Shown: piece after piece, positions 26,458-35,154 of the stretch
Numbering within the stretch: position 1 is the first letter of the stretch
Layout: every line of letters begins with the position of its first letter
Assembly (NCBI RefSeq): GCF_010730195.1
Contig: NZ_AP022613.1
Span: 4,340,001 to 4,404,000 of the forward strand
Length of the DNA: 64,000 bases
Origin: Mycobacterium conspicuum
GTDB lineage: Bacteria; Actinomycetota; Actinomycetes; Mycobacteriales; Mycobacteriaceae
Direction of reading: 5' to 3'
Position numbers and translations under genes: made by a program
The notes under the pieces: generated by a model
The model's database searches: none
Seen by the model: the letters and a program-made list of their open reading frames with translations, nothing else
What the model was told of the DNA's origin: nothing

Positions 26458-27512
26458 CTGGTGCGACAACGCTCTATGAGCAGTCGGCGTTTCCGATCTT
26501 CCAGAACCGGATGTACGACTCGGCCGACGAGGCACGCTCGTGCCCACGCGGCGACATTCGGTTGGTGCAGGACGATATCAGCGGTCTCGTCTACAACGCG
26601 GACTTTCAACCGGAGCTGATGAACTACGACGCCGCGTATCAAAACGAGCAGGCGCATAGCCCGATGTTCAAGAGCCACCTGGAACAGGTCGCCACCATCG
26701 TCGAGCGCTATTTGGGAACTGAGGCGTTGGTCGAAGTCGGTTGCGGCAAAGCGTATTTCCTCGAGTTGCTGCAGTCGCGCGGCTGCTCCATCGCTGGCTT
26801 CGATCCAACCTACGAGGGCGAAAATCTCGCCGTGCAGCGTCGTTACTTCGGGGATGGTGTGACAGTGTCGGGCAGAGGACTCATCCTGCGTCACGTACTG
26901 GAACATGTGCAGAACCCCGTCGGCTTTCTCGACGGCTTGCGCGACGCGAACGGCGGCGGACTCATCTATATCGAAGTGCCGTGCTTTGACTGGATCCTGC
27001 GCGCGAGAGCCTGGTTCGACATCTTCTACGAGCACGTCAATTACTTTAGGCTCGGCGACTTTTCAACGATGTTCGGCCACGTCGTCGACGGCGGACACCT
27101 GTTTGGGGGCCAATACCTCTATGTCGTTGCCGATCTCGCTACCTTGCGGCCACCCATGTCCAGTCCGGCGGCCCGTGTCGACTTCCCGGAGGATTTTCTG
27201 GCGACGGTATCCGTCGCTCCTTCCGACCGGGCGGAAAGAGCGAGAGCCGTATGGGGTGCGGCGTCGAAAGGCGTCATCTACTCGCTGTTGCGGGAACGCT
27301 GCGGCAACCCGGTGGATGTCCTGATCGACATCAACCCGGCCAAATGCGGCAAGTTTGTGCCGGCCACCGGTCTGCGCGTCATGTCCCCGGAAGACGGGAT
27401 GGCCACTCTCCCACCAGGTTCCGAGATCTGCGTGATGAATTCCAATTACCTGGAGGAAATTCGCAAGATGACAGGAGACCGTTTCAACCTGACGGGAGTG
27501 GAGCATGACTGA
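26454..27512 (+). CDS. SAM methyltransferase related to sugar C-methyltransferases
   Basis: 352 residues. SAM motif EVGCGKAYFL at about 94-103, LRHVLEHVQNPVGFL, IEVPCFDWIL, YEHVNYFRL in the active-site position, and a C-terminal Methyltransf_14-like Rossmann half (WGAASKGVIYSL). Compared with the 23100 gene it lacks the N-terminal CxxC pairs; only one Cys (residue 30) remains. It could methylate carbon or oxygen on a sugar. It overlaps genes on both sides by a few bases, so the three genes 25624-28275 form one operon. Confidence 0.82.
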   Translation: MTGATTLYEQSAFPIFQNRMYDSADEARSCPRGDIRLVQDDISGLVYNADFQPELMNYDAAYQNEQAHSPMFKSHLEQVATIVERYLGTEALVEVGCGKAYFLELLQSRGCSIAGFDPTYEGENLAVQRRYFGDGVTVSGRGLILRHVLEHVQNPVGFLDGLRDANGGGLIYIEVPCFDWILRARAWFDIFYEHVNYFRLGDFSTMFGHVVDGGHLFGGQYLYVVADLATLRPPMSSPAARVDFPEDFLATVSVAPSDRAERARAVWGAASKGVIYSLLRERCGNPVDVLIDINPAKCGKFVPATGLRVMSPEDGMATLPPGSEICVMNSNYLEEIRKMTGDRFNLTGVEHD

Positions 27513-28275
27513 TTTCGAAGTGGAAACGATAAGCCGGATTGATGCGATGTCACACAACAAGCGTCTCCACGCCGATGCCGGCGAATTCATGCGCACGTCA
27601 CTGCTAGCCCAGTACTCGTACAACTTCGCCTGGATGTCGCGGCCGATCATTCAGTACCCACAAGACATCGTTGCGATGCAGGAGCTGATCTGGCGCGTCC
27701 GTCCTGACCTGATCATCGAGACAGGCATCGCTCACGGCGGATCGCTTATCTTCAGCGCATCCATGCTGGCGCTGCTGGACATGGCTGATGCCATCGAATC
27801 CGGTCGCACACTTGACCCGGCCAAGTCCAACCGAAAAGTGCTGGGCATCGACATCGATATCCGCGAGCACAATCGTGCGGCCATCGAGGCACATCCCATG
27901 GCCAGCCGCATCCAGATGATCCAAGGCTCCAGCATCGCGCCTGAAACCGTTGCGCAGGTGCGTGAGGTCACTGCCGGCTACCAGCGCGTGCTGGTGTGTC
28001 TGGACAGCAACCACACCCACGCCCATGTACTCGCCGAGTTGCAGGCCTACGCGCCGCTGACCTCGCTAGGCAGCTACTGCGTGGTTTTCGACACCATCGT
28101 CGAAGACGTGCCCGCCGATCTGTCTCTCAACCGCCCATGGGGCCCGGGCGACAACCCGAAGACCGCAGTGCGCGAATACCTCAAGGCGCACACCGAGTTT
28201 GAGGTTGACAAGGGCATCCAGCACAAGCTGGCGATCACCGTAGCCCCAGACGGCTATCTGAAACGGGTGGGCTGA
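27505..28275 (+). CDS. CmcI-family sugar O-methyltransferase
   Basis: 256 residues. Motif I IETGIAHGGSL at 71-81, LGIDIDIRE, QGSSI, VLVCLDSNHTHAHV with metal-binding Asp/His, and WGPGDNP late. This is the cephalosporin hydroxylase (CmcI)/rhamnosyl O-methyltransferase family; mycobacterial members methylate rhamnose hydroxyls in glycopeptidolipids and phenolic glycolipids. That fits an O-methylated deoxysugar here. ATG overlaps the previous gene by 8 bases. It is the last gene of the operon, facing copy C convergently 33 bases away. Confidence 0.88.
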   Translation: MTDFEVETISRIDAMSHNKRLHADAGEFMRTSLLAQYSYNFAWMSRPIIQYPQDIVAMQELIWRVRPDLIIETGIAHGGSLIFSASMLALLDMADAIESGRTLDPAKSNRKVLGIDIDIREHNRAAIEAHPMASRIQMIQGSSIAPETVAQVREVTAGYQRVLVCLDSNHTHAHVLAELQAYAPLTSLGSYCVVFDTIVEDVPADLSLNRPWGPGDNPKTAVREYLKAHTEFEVDKGIQHKLAITVAPDGYLKRVG

Positions 28276-28308
28276 GGGGCCGACATTGTCTTCAGGTGCT
28301 AGGCGGCG

Positions 28309-29410
28309 TCAGGTTGCGATAACGCAGAGCACTTCGTCGAGGCTGGCGGTCTGTAGGCGATCCGATTCGGTGCTATCGACATTGTGCGCTTGATCTAGTC
28401 GTGCGGCGTCGAACATTGCTGGGCCGCTGGCCATCTCGTCGGCAAGGACGTAGCGGCCCGCGTCGGGCGCGCGGCGCACCTGCTGCTCGGCGGCGCAGGC
28501 GTGGGTGATCTTGACCGCGTCGCCGTAATTGATGCCGACCTGAAACACCCGCGGTTCGGCCTCGAGCACGGCGCACAGTCGGGTGATGTAGTTTTCGGGG
28601 GCGAAAAACCGCCAGCCCTGGCCCAGATGCAGCCAAAACCGTCCACCGATCTGGTTGCGGAGCCTCCCGAGCCGGGCAGCCGCTTCGTCATCAGCACCGG
28701 GATCGACGAATTCGAGAAACCCGTAACGCTGCTGCAGGGTGGCGCGATCCTGCGCGGACAGGCCGGCGTCGACCACCAGGAAGCGCCCGACCCGTGACAG
28801 ATCGGTGCAGCAGTGTAGAAACGAATTCAGGGTCAGTTCAGCGGCGGCTCGGTCCGGGCCGGCGACCAGGCTGACGGTCACCTCGGCTTCGCGTGAGCCC
28901 GCAATCAGGCTGCCCGACAACGCATCTGGATACTCAGCCGCCGCCTCGATCATCGTCGGCGCCGAGAAGTCGCGATTGAGTGCAATCGCGCGCCGGCGCT
29001 CCTCGGGGACCTCGGGGCTGGCCAGCAGCCGCCGACACAGCGCGAACGCCTCGGCATGCTTGCCGATCCACGCGGCACACACCGCCTGCTCATCGATGGC
29101 GCGCCAGGTGTAGATGTCGCGGTCATAGTGGATGTCGTCGTCGGGGAGCGGGAGTTGGGCCGCGCGCTCGGCGAACAGGTAGCCGAGCTGGTACTGCTGC
29201 TCGGTCCGGTAGTGGACAGCAATCTGATAAAGCGGCTCGGCGCGGGTCGGTCGAAACGCCCACGCCTGCAGGAAGGCGTCTTGAGTGTCCGGCCACGGCT
29301 CCCCCAGATTCGCCATCGCCTGCGCGAGCCGGTACAGCGAGTAGTACACCTCCTCGGCCGAACCTCCCAGCTCGGCCCGCCGCGCATACCACTTGCGTGC
29401 GTTGGCGAAG
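28309..29410 (-). repeat. Shared module, DNA-level copy in gene C
   Basis: The coding DNA from NARKWYARR to the stop is nearly identical to that in copies D and E. Bases 29168-29316 match 31143-31291 exactly over 149 bases by eye. Confidence 0.8.
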
Positions 29411-30093
29411 TCGTCCGAGTCAAAGTAGCTGTGGGCCAGGTCGAACACCGTCTTGGCGTCCGTGGGATTGCGTTCGACCTCGGCCAGCAAAAAATCGCGA
29501 TCGCGCTTCATGCCCAGCGGCACCGTCAGGTACGTGGGCTTGCCGTCATTTCCGAAGTGGATCCACGTCACCACCACGATCTTCGGACCAGATTCCGGCG
29601 GTCGAGCGAGATGATGAAAGAGATAATTCGACGGGAAGAATAGGAGGGTTCCCTTCTCGCAACGCTGTGCGTAATCAAAGGCCGTAAACACCGTTTCGCC
29701 GCCGACTGCAACGTCGTTCAAATAGGCGACCACGCTTACTTGTCGCGTCGCGGATGGGCAATTGAAGGCATCGGCATGCTCGTGGAACCACTCTGGTCGA
29801 TCGGGGCTCGACGGTTCGTATCGCAGGACATTCGGCGCCTCGAGCCGTGTGCAGAAGTAGAGCGTTGTCGAGATCCCCCGGTAGTCCGCGAAGCATTCAC
29901 GCACGACACTGCGGAAGCGTTCCAAGACGTCACCAACGATGGGCGTAAGGGAACAGCGGCGATGTTCCGTGTCCATTTTTTGGGCACCCGGTAGCGCGAT
30001 CAAGTCCGCGGCGAGCGCGTCATCAATGGCGCCTGGGTAGGTCCGCACGAACCGCGAAAGGTCCGTGGCCTGAGACGTTGCGCAAAACTCCAC
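28309..30093 (-). CDS. Prolyl-4-hydroxylase-like 2OG-Fe(II) oxygenase fused to shared TPR/C-terminal module (copy C)
   Basis: About 594 residues. The head (1-195) is a double-stranded beta-helix oxygenase: WFHEHADAF with iron ligands His106 and Asp108, GGETVFTAFD, KGTLLFFPSNYLFHHL with the distal His160 or 161, and GPKIVVVTW. The module follows from FLLAEVERNP at about residue 201: NARKWYARRAELGG, FRPTRAEPLYQIA, NRDFSAPTMIEAA, GRFWLHLGQGWRFF, ASLDEVLCV. The frame is open further upstream into copy D, but that stretch is out-of-frame reading of copy D, so GTG at 30091-30093 is used; GTG at 30046-30048 is an alternative. Possible role: hydroxylation of a glycan, lipid or protein side chain on the same scaffold that carries the glycosyltransferases. 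Confidence 0.75.
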   Translation of the reverse strand: MEFCATSQATDLSRFVRTYPGAIDDALAADLIALPGAQKMDTEHRRCSLTPIVGDVLERFRSVVRECFADYRGISTTLYFCTRLEAPNVLRYEPSSPDRPEWFHEHADAFNCPSATRQVSVVAYLNDVAVGGETVFTAFDYAQRCEKGTLLFFPSNYLFHHLARPPESGPKIVVVTWIHFGNDGKPTYLTVPLGMKRDRDFLLAEVERNPTDAKTVFDLAHSYFDSDDFANARKWYARRAELGGSAEEVYYSLYRLAQAMANLGEPWPDTQDAFLQAWAFRPTRAEPLYQIAVHYRTEQQYQLGYLFAERAAQLPLPDDDIHYDRDIYTWRAIDEQAVCAAWIGKHAEAFALCRRLLASPEVPEERRRAIALNRDFSAPTMIEAAAEYPDALSGSLIAGSREAEVTVSLVAGPDRAAAELTLNSFLHCCTDLSRVGRFLVVDAGLSAQDRATLQQRYGFLEFVDPGADDEAAARLGRLRNQIGGRFWLHLGQGWRFFAPENYITRLCAVLEAEPRVFQVGINYGDAVKITHACAAEQQVRRAPDAGRYVLADEMASGPAMFDAARLDQAHNVDSTESDRLQTASLDEVLCVIAT

Positions 30094-30244
30094 TCGCTGG
30101 AAACTACACCAGCCCAGCGTCTTCGCGCATAGGTTCAGAGGGTTGGCCGGGTGTCGGTTGCCGTGGGGTCCCCAGCCCGACGCGTGTGGCGCGGCAAACG
30201 TCGACCGTCGGCTATTGCACACCAACACAATAAGGGGGACCGCA

Positions 30245-31395
30245 CTAGACTGCGGCGATGCAGAGCACCTCATCGAGGCTGGCGGTCTGTAGTCCGACGG
30301 CGACCGCCCGCCGCCCGAGTTCGGCGGTCGAGTCGGCCTCGTTGCCTTGCACACCGCCGGTCGGATCCAGTCGTGTGGTGTCGAACATTGCTGGGCCGCC
30401 GGCTATCTCATCGGTGAGGACGTAGCGGCCGGCATCGGGCGCCCGGCGCACCTCCTGCTCGGCGGCGCAGGCGTGGGTGAGCTTGACCGCGTCGCCATAG
30501 TTGACGCCAACCTGAAACACCTGCGGTTCGGCCTCGAGCACGGCACTGAGTCGGGTGATGTAATTTTCGGGCGCGAAAAACCGCCAGCCCTGGCCCAGAT
30601 GCAGCCAAAACCGTCCACCGATCTGCGCGCGGAGCCGCGCGAGCTGAGCCCCGGGCACGTCGCCGGATCTACGACGGGCAAACTCGAGAAACCCGTAACG
30701 CTTGCGCAGCCTCGCGCGATCCTGCGCGGACAGGCCGGCGTCGACCACCAGAAAGCGCCCGACCCGTGACAGATCGGTGCAGCAGTGTAGAAACGAATTC
30801 AGGGTCAGTTCAGTGGCGGCTCGGTCCGGGCCGGCGACCAGGCTGACGGTCACCTCGGCCTCACGTGAACCCGCAATAAGGCCGCCCGCCAACACATCTG
30901 GGTACTCAGCCGCCGTCTCGATCATCGTCGGCACCGAGAAGTCGCGATTGAGTGCAATCGCGCGCCGCCGCTCCTCGGGGACCTCGGGGCTGGCCAATAG
31001 CCGCCGACACAGCGCAAAGGCCTCGGCATGTCTGCCGATCCAGGCGGCGCACACCGCCTGCTCATCGACGGTGCACCAGGCGTAGACGGCCGCGTCGACA
31101 AACAAGACATCCTTGTCGGGCAGCGGGATTTGGGCCGCGCGTTCGGCGAACAGGTAGCCGAGCTGGTACTGCTGCTCGGTCCGGTAGTGGACAGCAATCT
31201 GATAAAGCGGCTCGGCGCGGGTCGGTCGAAACGCCCACGCCTGCAGGAAGGCGTCTTGAGTGTCCGGCCACGGCTCCCCCAGATTCGCCATTGCCTGCGC
31301 GACTCGATACAGCGAGTGGTAGACCTCCTCGGCCGAGCCGCCCATCTCGGCCCGCCGCGCATACCACTTGCGCGCGTTGACAAAATCCCCCGCGT
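30245..31395 (-). repeat. Shared module, DNA-level copy in gene D
   Basis: Nearly identical coding DNA to the modules in copies C and E, including synonymous sites; sequence similarity drops sharply once the GT2 head region is reached. Confidence 0.8.
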
Positions 31396-32722
31396 CGAAA
31401 TAGCTCCGCGCCTTGTCGGACACCGCCCGCGTATCCCCGGCGTTGGCGGCGATCTCGGGCAGCAATGGGTCGCGGTCGTGCGCCGCGCCCGGAAATCTCG
31501 CCAGGAGCTCGGCCTCAGTAATGACGAACGCCGCGCTATCGGCTGGAACTCGTTCGTGGCTCGCCAGCAGGATCAAATTTTCGGGCAACGGCAGCGACCG
31601 ATCCGTCAACGCCACCAGACCCGCTGCGGCAAAGCCGCGTGCTTGCGCGAGTACCCGCGGAGCATCGTCCTGATAGTAGGCAATTGTGGCGCGTTCGGGG
31701 TAGAACGGCTGCAGACCGAGCAGGTACTCGAGCGCCGCGTTGACGCGATATGTCTCGTAGGGGGCCGGCAGCAGTGAATCGTCGCCCGCGCAGCGGAGGC
31801 GGTTGGCGATGTAGTAGTTGTCAATCCAGTCCTTGCCCTCATGGGTGCGCAACCGCAAGCCAACATGCATCCGGATGCGCACAAAGCGATCGATGGCGCG
31901 ATGACACGCGTCAAGGTCGTCGGGCGACAGGAGCGACGCGAATCGGGCGAGGATGTACTCCAGCCCACCGCGGTAGCGGTCCCAGCCCACCTTGACCTCT
32001 TCGTGCCCGAGATGGGTGTGTGGTTCATCCTCAAAGTATTGAATAACTTGGCGGTAGAAGGGTTCCGGGCTGAATGTCACCGCGGCCCGATCCAGCATTG
32101 CAGCGATCCTTGCAAAGAAGATGTATGCGAACGGGTTGGCAGCACCCGTCACCTCGCGCGCGAGCAACGTTCTGGCCAGGTAGACCTCGGGAAAAATGTG
32201 ACCATTAGTCAGCAGGTCAAACAGGGCAGCATGGTCCTTTGCCTCGACCCGCGTCTCTTGCGCTACGGCATAGAACTGGCCAGAATCCTGTCCGGCAACC
32301 CGGTCGTGAAATAGCCAGGGCGCGAACACCGCGCCAACGTCGGGATGGGCTTCCAGGTAAGCGATGTAACGGCCAAGCACGCCCGGAATGATCAGATCGT
32401 CATCGGCAACGTAGAGGACATATCGCCCCTGAGCGGCCTCAAACAATCGCGACAGATTTTGGTATGCGCCCACATTTTCCGCCCGCCGAACGTAGCGGAT
32501 GGCCAGCTGGTCCTCATATTTGTGCACCACGTCCGCAGTGTCGTCCTCCGAGGCGTTGTCACCGATCAGCAGCTCGTAGGAAAACCCGAGTTCGCCGATA
32601 TGGGCGGCAAGGTCCTGCAGCAGACAGTCGAGGTACCGTGCCCGGTTGAAGGTAGGCACGCAGATGCTCAGCACGAGGGAATCATCAGTTGCTGCGTACA
32701 CCACCACCCTCGATATTGTCAC
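30245..32722 (-). CDS. GT2 glycosyltransferase with shared TPR/C-terminal module (copy D)
   Basis: 825 residues. Head: GT-A family 2 with LSICVPTFNRARYL at 18-31, IGDNASEDDT at 53-62, VADDD at 105-109, followed by a long helical region (about 230-440) that could bind an acceptor. The shared module starts around residue 445 (NARKWYARRAEMGG) and ends GPAMFDTTRLDPTGG and ASLDEVLCIAAV. It is the longest family member present. It lies 151 bases upstream of copy C on the same strand and is divergent from the carboxypeptidase gene. Expected to transfer a sugar to the envelope glycan; donor unknown. Confidence 0.85.
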   Translation of the reverse strand: MTISRVVVYAATDDSLVLSICVPTFNRARYLDCLLQDLAAHIGELGFSYELLIGDNASEDDTADVVHKYEDQLAIRYVRRAENVGAYQNLSRLFEAAQGRYVLYVADDDLIIPGVLGRYIAYLEAHPDVGAVFAPWLFHDRVAGQDSGQFYAVAQETRVEAKDHAALFDLLTNGHIFPEVYLARTLLAREVTGAANPFAYIFFARIAAMLDRAAVTFSPEPFYRQVIQYFEDEPHTHLGHEEVKVGWDRYRGGLEYILARFASLLSPDDLDACHRAIDRFVRIRMHVGLRLRTHEGKDWIDNYYIANRLRCAGDDSLLPAPYETYRVNAALEYLLGLQPFYPERATIAYYQDDAPRVLAQARGFAAAGLVALTDRSLPLPENLILLASHERVPADSAAFVITEAELLARFPGAAHDRDPLLPEIAANAGDTRAVSDKARSYFDAGDFVNARKWYARRAEMGGSAEEVYHSLYRVAQAMANLGEPWPDTQDAFLQAWAFRPTRAEPLYQIAVHYRTEQQYQLGYLFAERAAQIPLPDKDVLFVDAAVYAWCTVDEQAVCAAWIGRHAEAFALCRRLLASPEVPEERRRAIALNRDFSVPTMIETAAEYPDVLAGGLIAGSREAEVTVSLVAGPDRAATELTLNSFLHCCTDLSRVGRFLVVDAGLSAQDRARLRKRYGFLEFARRRSGDVPGAQLARLRAQIGGRFWLHLGQGWRFFAPENYITRLSAVLEAEPQVFQVGVNYGDAVKLTHACAAEQEVRRAPDAGRYVLTDEIAGGPAMFDTTRLDPTGGVQGNEADSTAELGRRAVAVGLQTASLDEVLCIAAV

Positions 32723-32970
32723 AGAGATGCTGCACTGCTCGCTGCGGAATGGAATGTCCGGCGGGCGGAGCCTTTACTGCGGCTCAACGACCGACCGCAC
32801 GCCGGTGCTCCGGGCTTGGATACCGTCATGCTCTTCGGTGCCTACGGCGTTGTTCCGTTTCCCGCTCGATGAATTCGTTGCATGTAGATGACCACACCGA
32901 GTCACAAGGCTAGACAAGGCCATTCATGCCGCACCCGGCTGTGCTGCCGACCGTTGTTAAGCTGGCCGTT

Positions 32971-33858
32971 GTGCGGAAGCTCCTGGTCGCGTTGGCCGCC
33001 CTTCCTGCCATCCTTGCCACGGCCGCGCCAGGCGCCACCGGGCCAGCAGGTGGCGACACTGGCGTGCTACAGCCGCCAGGCTCGGCGCCAATTCCCAACG
33101 TGGCAGCACCAGCCTGGATCGTCGCCGACCTCGACAGTGGTCAGGTGCTGGCCAGCCGCTACCAGGATGCGGCCTACCCACCGGCGAGCACGATCAAGGT
33201 GCTGTTGGCGCTGGTGGCGCTCGACGAGCTGAGCCTGGATTCCTCCGTGGTCGTCAACGAGGCCGACGTCGACGTGGGGTGCAGCTGTGTGGGCGTCAGA
33301 GTCGGCCGTACCTATACCGCGCGTCAACTCCTAGACGGGCTGCTGGTGGTCTCGGGCAACGACGCCGCCAACACACTGGCTCACATGCTCGGCGGCCAGC
33401 AGGTCGCGGTAGCCAAGATGAACGCCAAGGCTTCGTCGCTGGGAGCGGTCAACACCCGCGCGCCCAGCCCGTCGGGTTTGGCCGTGGGCGACCCGCGCGA
33501 CCCGGGGGCGACGACGGCACGCGACCTGGCGGTGATCTTTCGGGCAGCGATGGCCAATCCGGTGTTCGCCGAGATCACCGGCGAGCGGTCGGCGATGTTT
33601 CCCGGCGACGGCGGCCAGCGCAAGATCGCCAACGTCGATGAGATGCTGCAGCGATACCCGGGCACAATCGGCGGTAAGACCGGTTACACGCCGCTCGCGC
33701 ATACAACCTTCGTCGGCGCAGCTTCCCGTGGTGACCGCCGGCTAGTGGTCGCGATGCTGTACGACGACGAGAGCGCACAAAGGTACTGGGAACAGGCCGC
33801 CCACCTGCTGGATTGGGGTTTCGCCCTGCACCCGGAGTCGGCGATCGGCACGCTCTGA
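32971..33858 (+). CDS. D-alanyl-D-alanine carboxypeptidase (DacB2-like)
   Basis: About 295 residues. An N-terminal signal peptide (RKLLVALAALPAILATAAPG) leads to a penicillin-binding domain with Ser73-x-x-Lys76 (PASTIK), Ser128-Gly-Asn130 and Lys236-Thr-Gly (GGKTGYT). It closely resembles M. tuberculosis DacB2 (Rv2911), down to LLVSGNDAANTLAHMLGGQ-like text, so it trims peptidoglycan stem peptides in the periplasm. GTG at 32971 aligns with the DacB2 start; ATG at 32926 is possible. Its place inside a glycan island is unlike the M. tuberculosis locus and suggests an extra paralogue. Confidence 0.88.
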   Translation: MRKLLVALAALPAILATAAPGATGPAGGDTGVLQPPGSAPIPNVAAPAWIVADLDSGQVLASRYQDAAYPPASTIKVLLALVALDELSLDSSVVVNEADVDVGCSCVGVRVGRTYTARQLLDGLLVVSGNDAANTLAHMLGGQQVAVAKMNAKASSLGAVNTRAPSPSGLAVGDPRDPGATTARDLAVIFRAAMANPVFAEITGERSAMFPGDGGQRKIANVDEMLQRYPGTIGGKTGYTPLAHTTFVGAASRGDRRLVVAMLYDDESAQRYWEQAAHLLDWGFALHPESAIGTL

Positions 33859-33936
33859 GGCGCGGAGCGCCGCCTGCGGTGGGTCTGTAGCGTTTGCTGC
33901 GGCGTGGCGCAGCGCATCCGCTGATACGATGCGTAA

Positions 33937-34809
33937 ATGGCTGACGAGAAACCCGCGACGGCCGTCGAAAACGAAACGTCTTCTGCGGCACCGATTACCG
34001 ACGAGAACCTTAAGGAATTTGCCGCCCACAGTTTTACTTTCGTCAAACAACTGGTGCCTTCGGAGGACCGGACAAGGCTGTGCCAACGCGCGCTCGATCT
34101 TTCCCAAGCGTTTAAGACAGTGCCGCCAGACCCGACACTCAGCCCATTTTCGAGGTGTGGCGATTTCTACATGGAAGGCCTTCTCGAGGGCCTTCTTCCG
34201 GAGATCGAACAAATCGCTCAACGCCCTCTTTTTCCTACCTATTCTTACTTCCGTGTCTATACGGCTGGAAATAGCCTTGAACGGCACACCGATCGGCCAG
34301 CCTGCGAGTTTAGTGTGAGCATCAATTTGGGATACCGCGCCCCTGCTGTCTGGCCGCTGTGGGTCGAAGGCCCTATGGGCGCAAGAAGCGCAGCATTGGA
34401 ACCCGGGGATGCGGTGGTTTACCGGGGGATAGAATGTCCTCATTGGCGCGAATCGTTCGACGGCGAGTTTGCTGCTCAACTGTTCTTGCATTATGTTGAC
34501 CAAACGGGACCTTACGCAGAGTGGAAATTTGACAAGCGGCCGCGTCTGAGCACCATGCCGGGGGCAATTAACATTACGCAGCATTTGCGCCTACAACCCG
34601 ACGGAGTTCTTGAGTTTGATCCGGACCAGCGCGTTCCACTTAACCCCTTGTGGATTCTGGTTCTGCAAGAGCTGCAAGGCAATTGCGCAGTGCCGGACAT
34701 AGTGGACGACGCCATGGCGCAATTCGAACTATCCCAAGTCGAGGCGGAGTCAGAGATACAATCTATTATTCTCTGGCTGCAGAAGAACGGTCTGCTATTC
34801 GTTGACTAG
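33937..34809 (+). CDS. 2OG-Fe(II) oxygenase with C-terminal PqqD-like domain
   Basis: 290 residues. The oxygenase part (about 30-205) has YFRVYTAGNSLERHTDRPAC with His117 and Asp119, GDAVVYRGIECPHWRE with distal His169 and Arg171, and FLHYVD. The final ~70 residues (LRLQPDGVLEFD, PLNPLWILVLQELQGN, VPDIVDDAM, IILWLQKNGLL) fit the PqqD/RiPP-recognition-element pattern: a hydrophobic wing, then helices ending in a Gly-Leu-Leu. Base use is less GC-rich than its neighbours, suggesting transfer. If the PqqD reading is right the enzyme may hydroxylate a ribosomal peptide; a 58-codon ORF begins 3 bases after its stop. Otherwise it is an orphan oxygenase. Confidence 0.7.
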   Translation: MADEKPATAVENETSSAAPITDENLKEFAAHSFTFVKQLVPSEDRTRLCQRALDLSQAFKTVPPDPTLSPFSRCGDFYMEGLLEGLLPEIEQIAQRPLFPTYSYFRVYTAGNSLERHTDRPACEFSVSINLGYRAPAVWPLWVEGPMGARSAALEPGDAVVYRGIECPHWRESFDGEFAAQLFLHYVDQTGPYAEWKFDKRPRLSTMPGAINITQHLRLQPDGVLEFDPDQRVPLNPLWILVLQELQGNCAVPDIVDDAMAQFELSQVEAESEIQSIILWLQKNGLLFVD

Positions 34810-34812
34810 AAG

Positions 34813-34989
34813 ATGGGGAACTTAAAGGGTTTCCGGAAGCAGAGTCCTCAAGCCGGGCGACAGCAATTGCTGGCTAAGGAGCGGGCGCAGAGCAGCCGCG
34901 CGCGGGCGAGCGGGGCGCGGGGCGGGCCTCGCTTCAAACCGTACGGTGCACACGCTTCGGCACAGCGCGGGATCTGTTGGGGCACATGA
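34813..34989 (+). CDS. Candidate small basic peptide downstream of the oxygenase (speculative)
   Basis: 58 codons starting 3 bases after the oxygenase stop: begins MGNLKGFRKQS, contains RFKPYG, ends GICWGT. It is strongly basic (about 12 Arg/Lys and one Glu). There is no independent ribosome site, so it would depend on coupling. Its position makes it a candidate substrate peptide for the oxygenase with the PqqD-like domain. High GC makes chance ORFs common, so this is weak. Confidence 0.25.
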   Translation: MGNLKGFRKQSPQAGRQQLLAKERAQSSRARASGARGGPRFKPYGAHASAQRGICWGT

Positions 34990-35154
34990 ACATAACATCG
35001 CCGGCGCGGTATCCAATGACGCGCCTCGGATGCGGCAACCCGCGCGGCACCCAGCCGGCATGCTCATAGTTTGTGGTCAAGTGCCAAGGTGTGAATGTTT
35101 CTGCAGTGCTGCGTATTTGGGGCCGGTGTAGTCGCATGTGGGCGACGGCGGTGG
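34990..35154. other. Intergenic region
   Basis: 165 bases between the small ORF and the end of copy E. Overlapping out-of-frame ORFs exist on the minus strand but none shows a domain pattern. Nothing else recognised. Confidence 0.4.

Noticed and set aside
30094..30354. N-terminal extension of copy C into the 3' end of copy D
   Set aside because: The extra residues are simply copy D's C-terminal coding DNA read in another frame plus intergenic sequence; they are not part of the oxygenase domain.
34930..34975. Possible group II intron domain V trace (minus-strand ACCGTACGGTTTGAAG)
   Set aside because: Only a short resemblance; no paired stem of the right size and no reverse transcriptase nearby.
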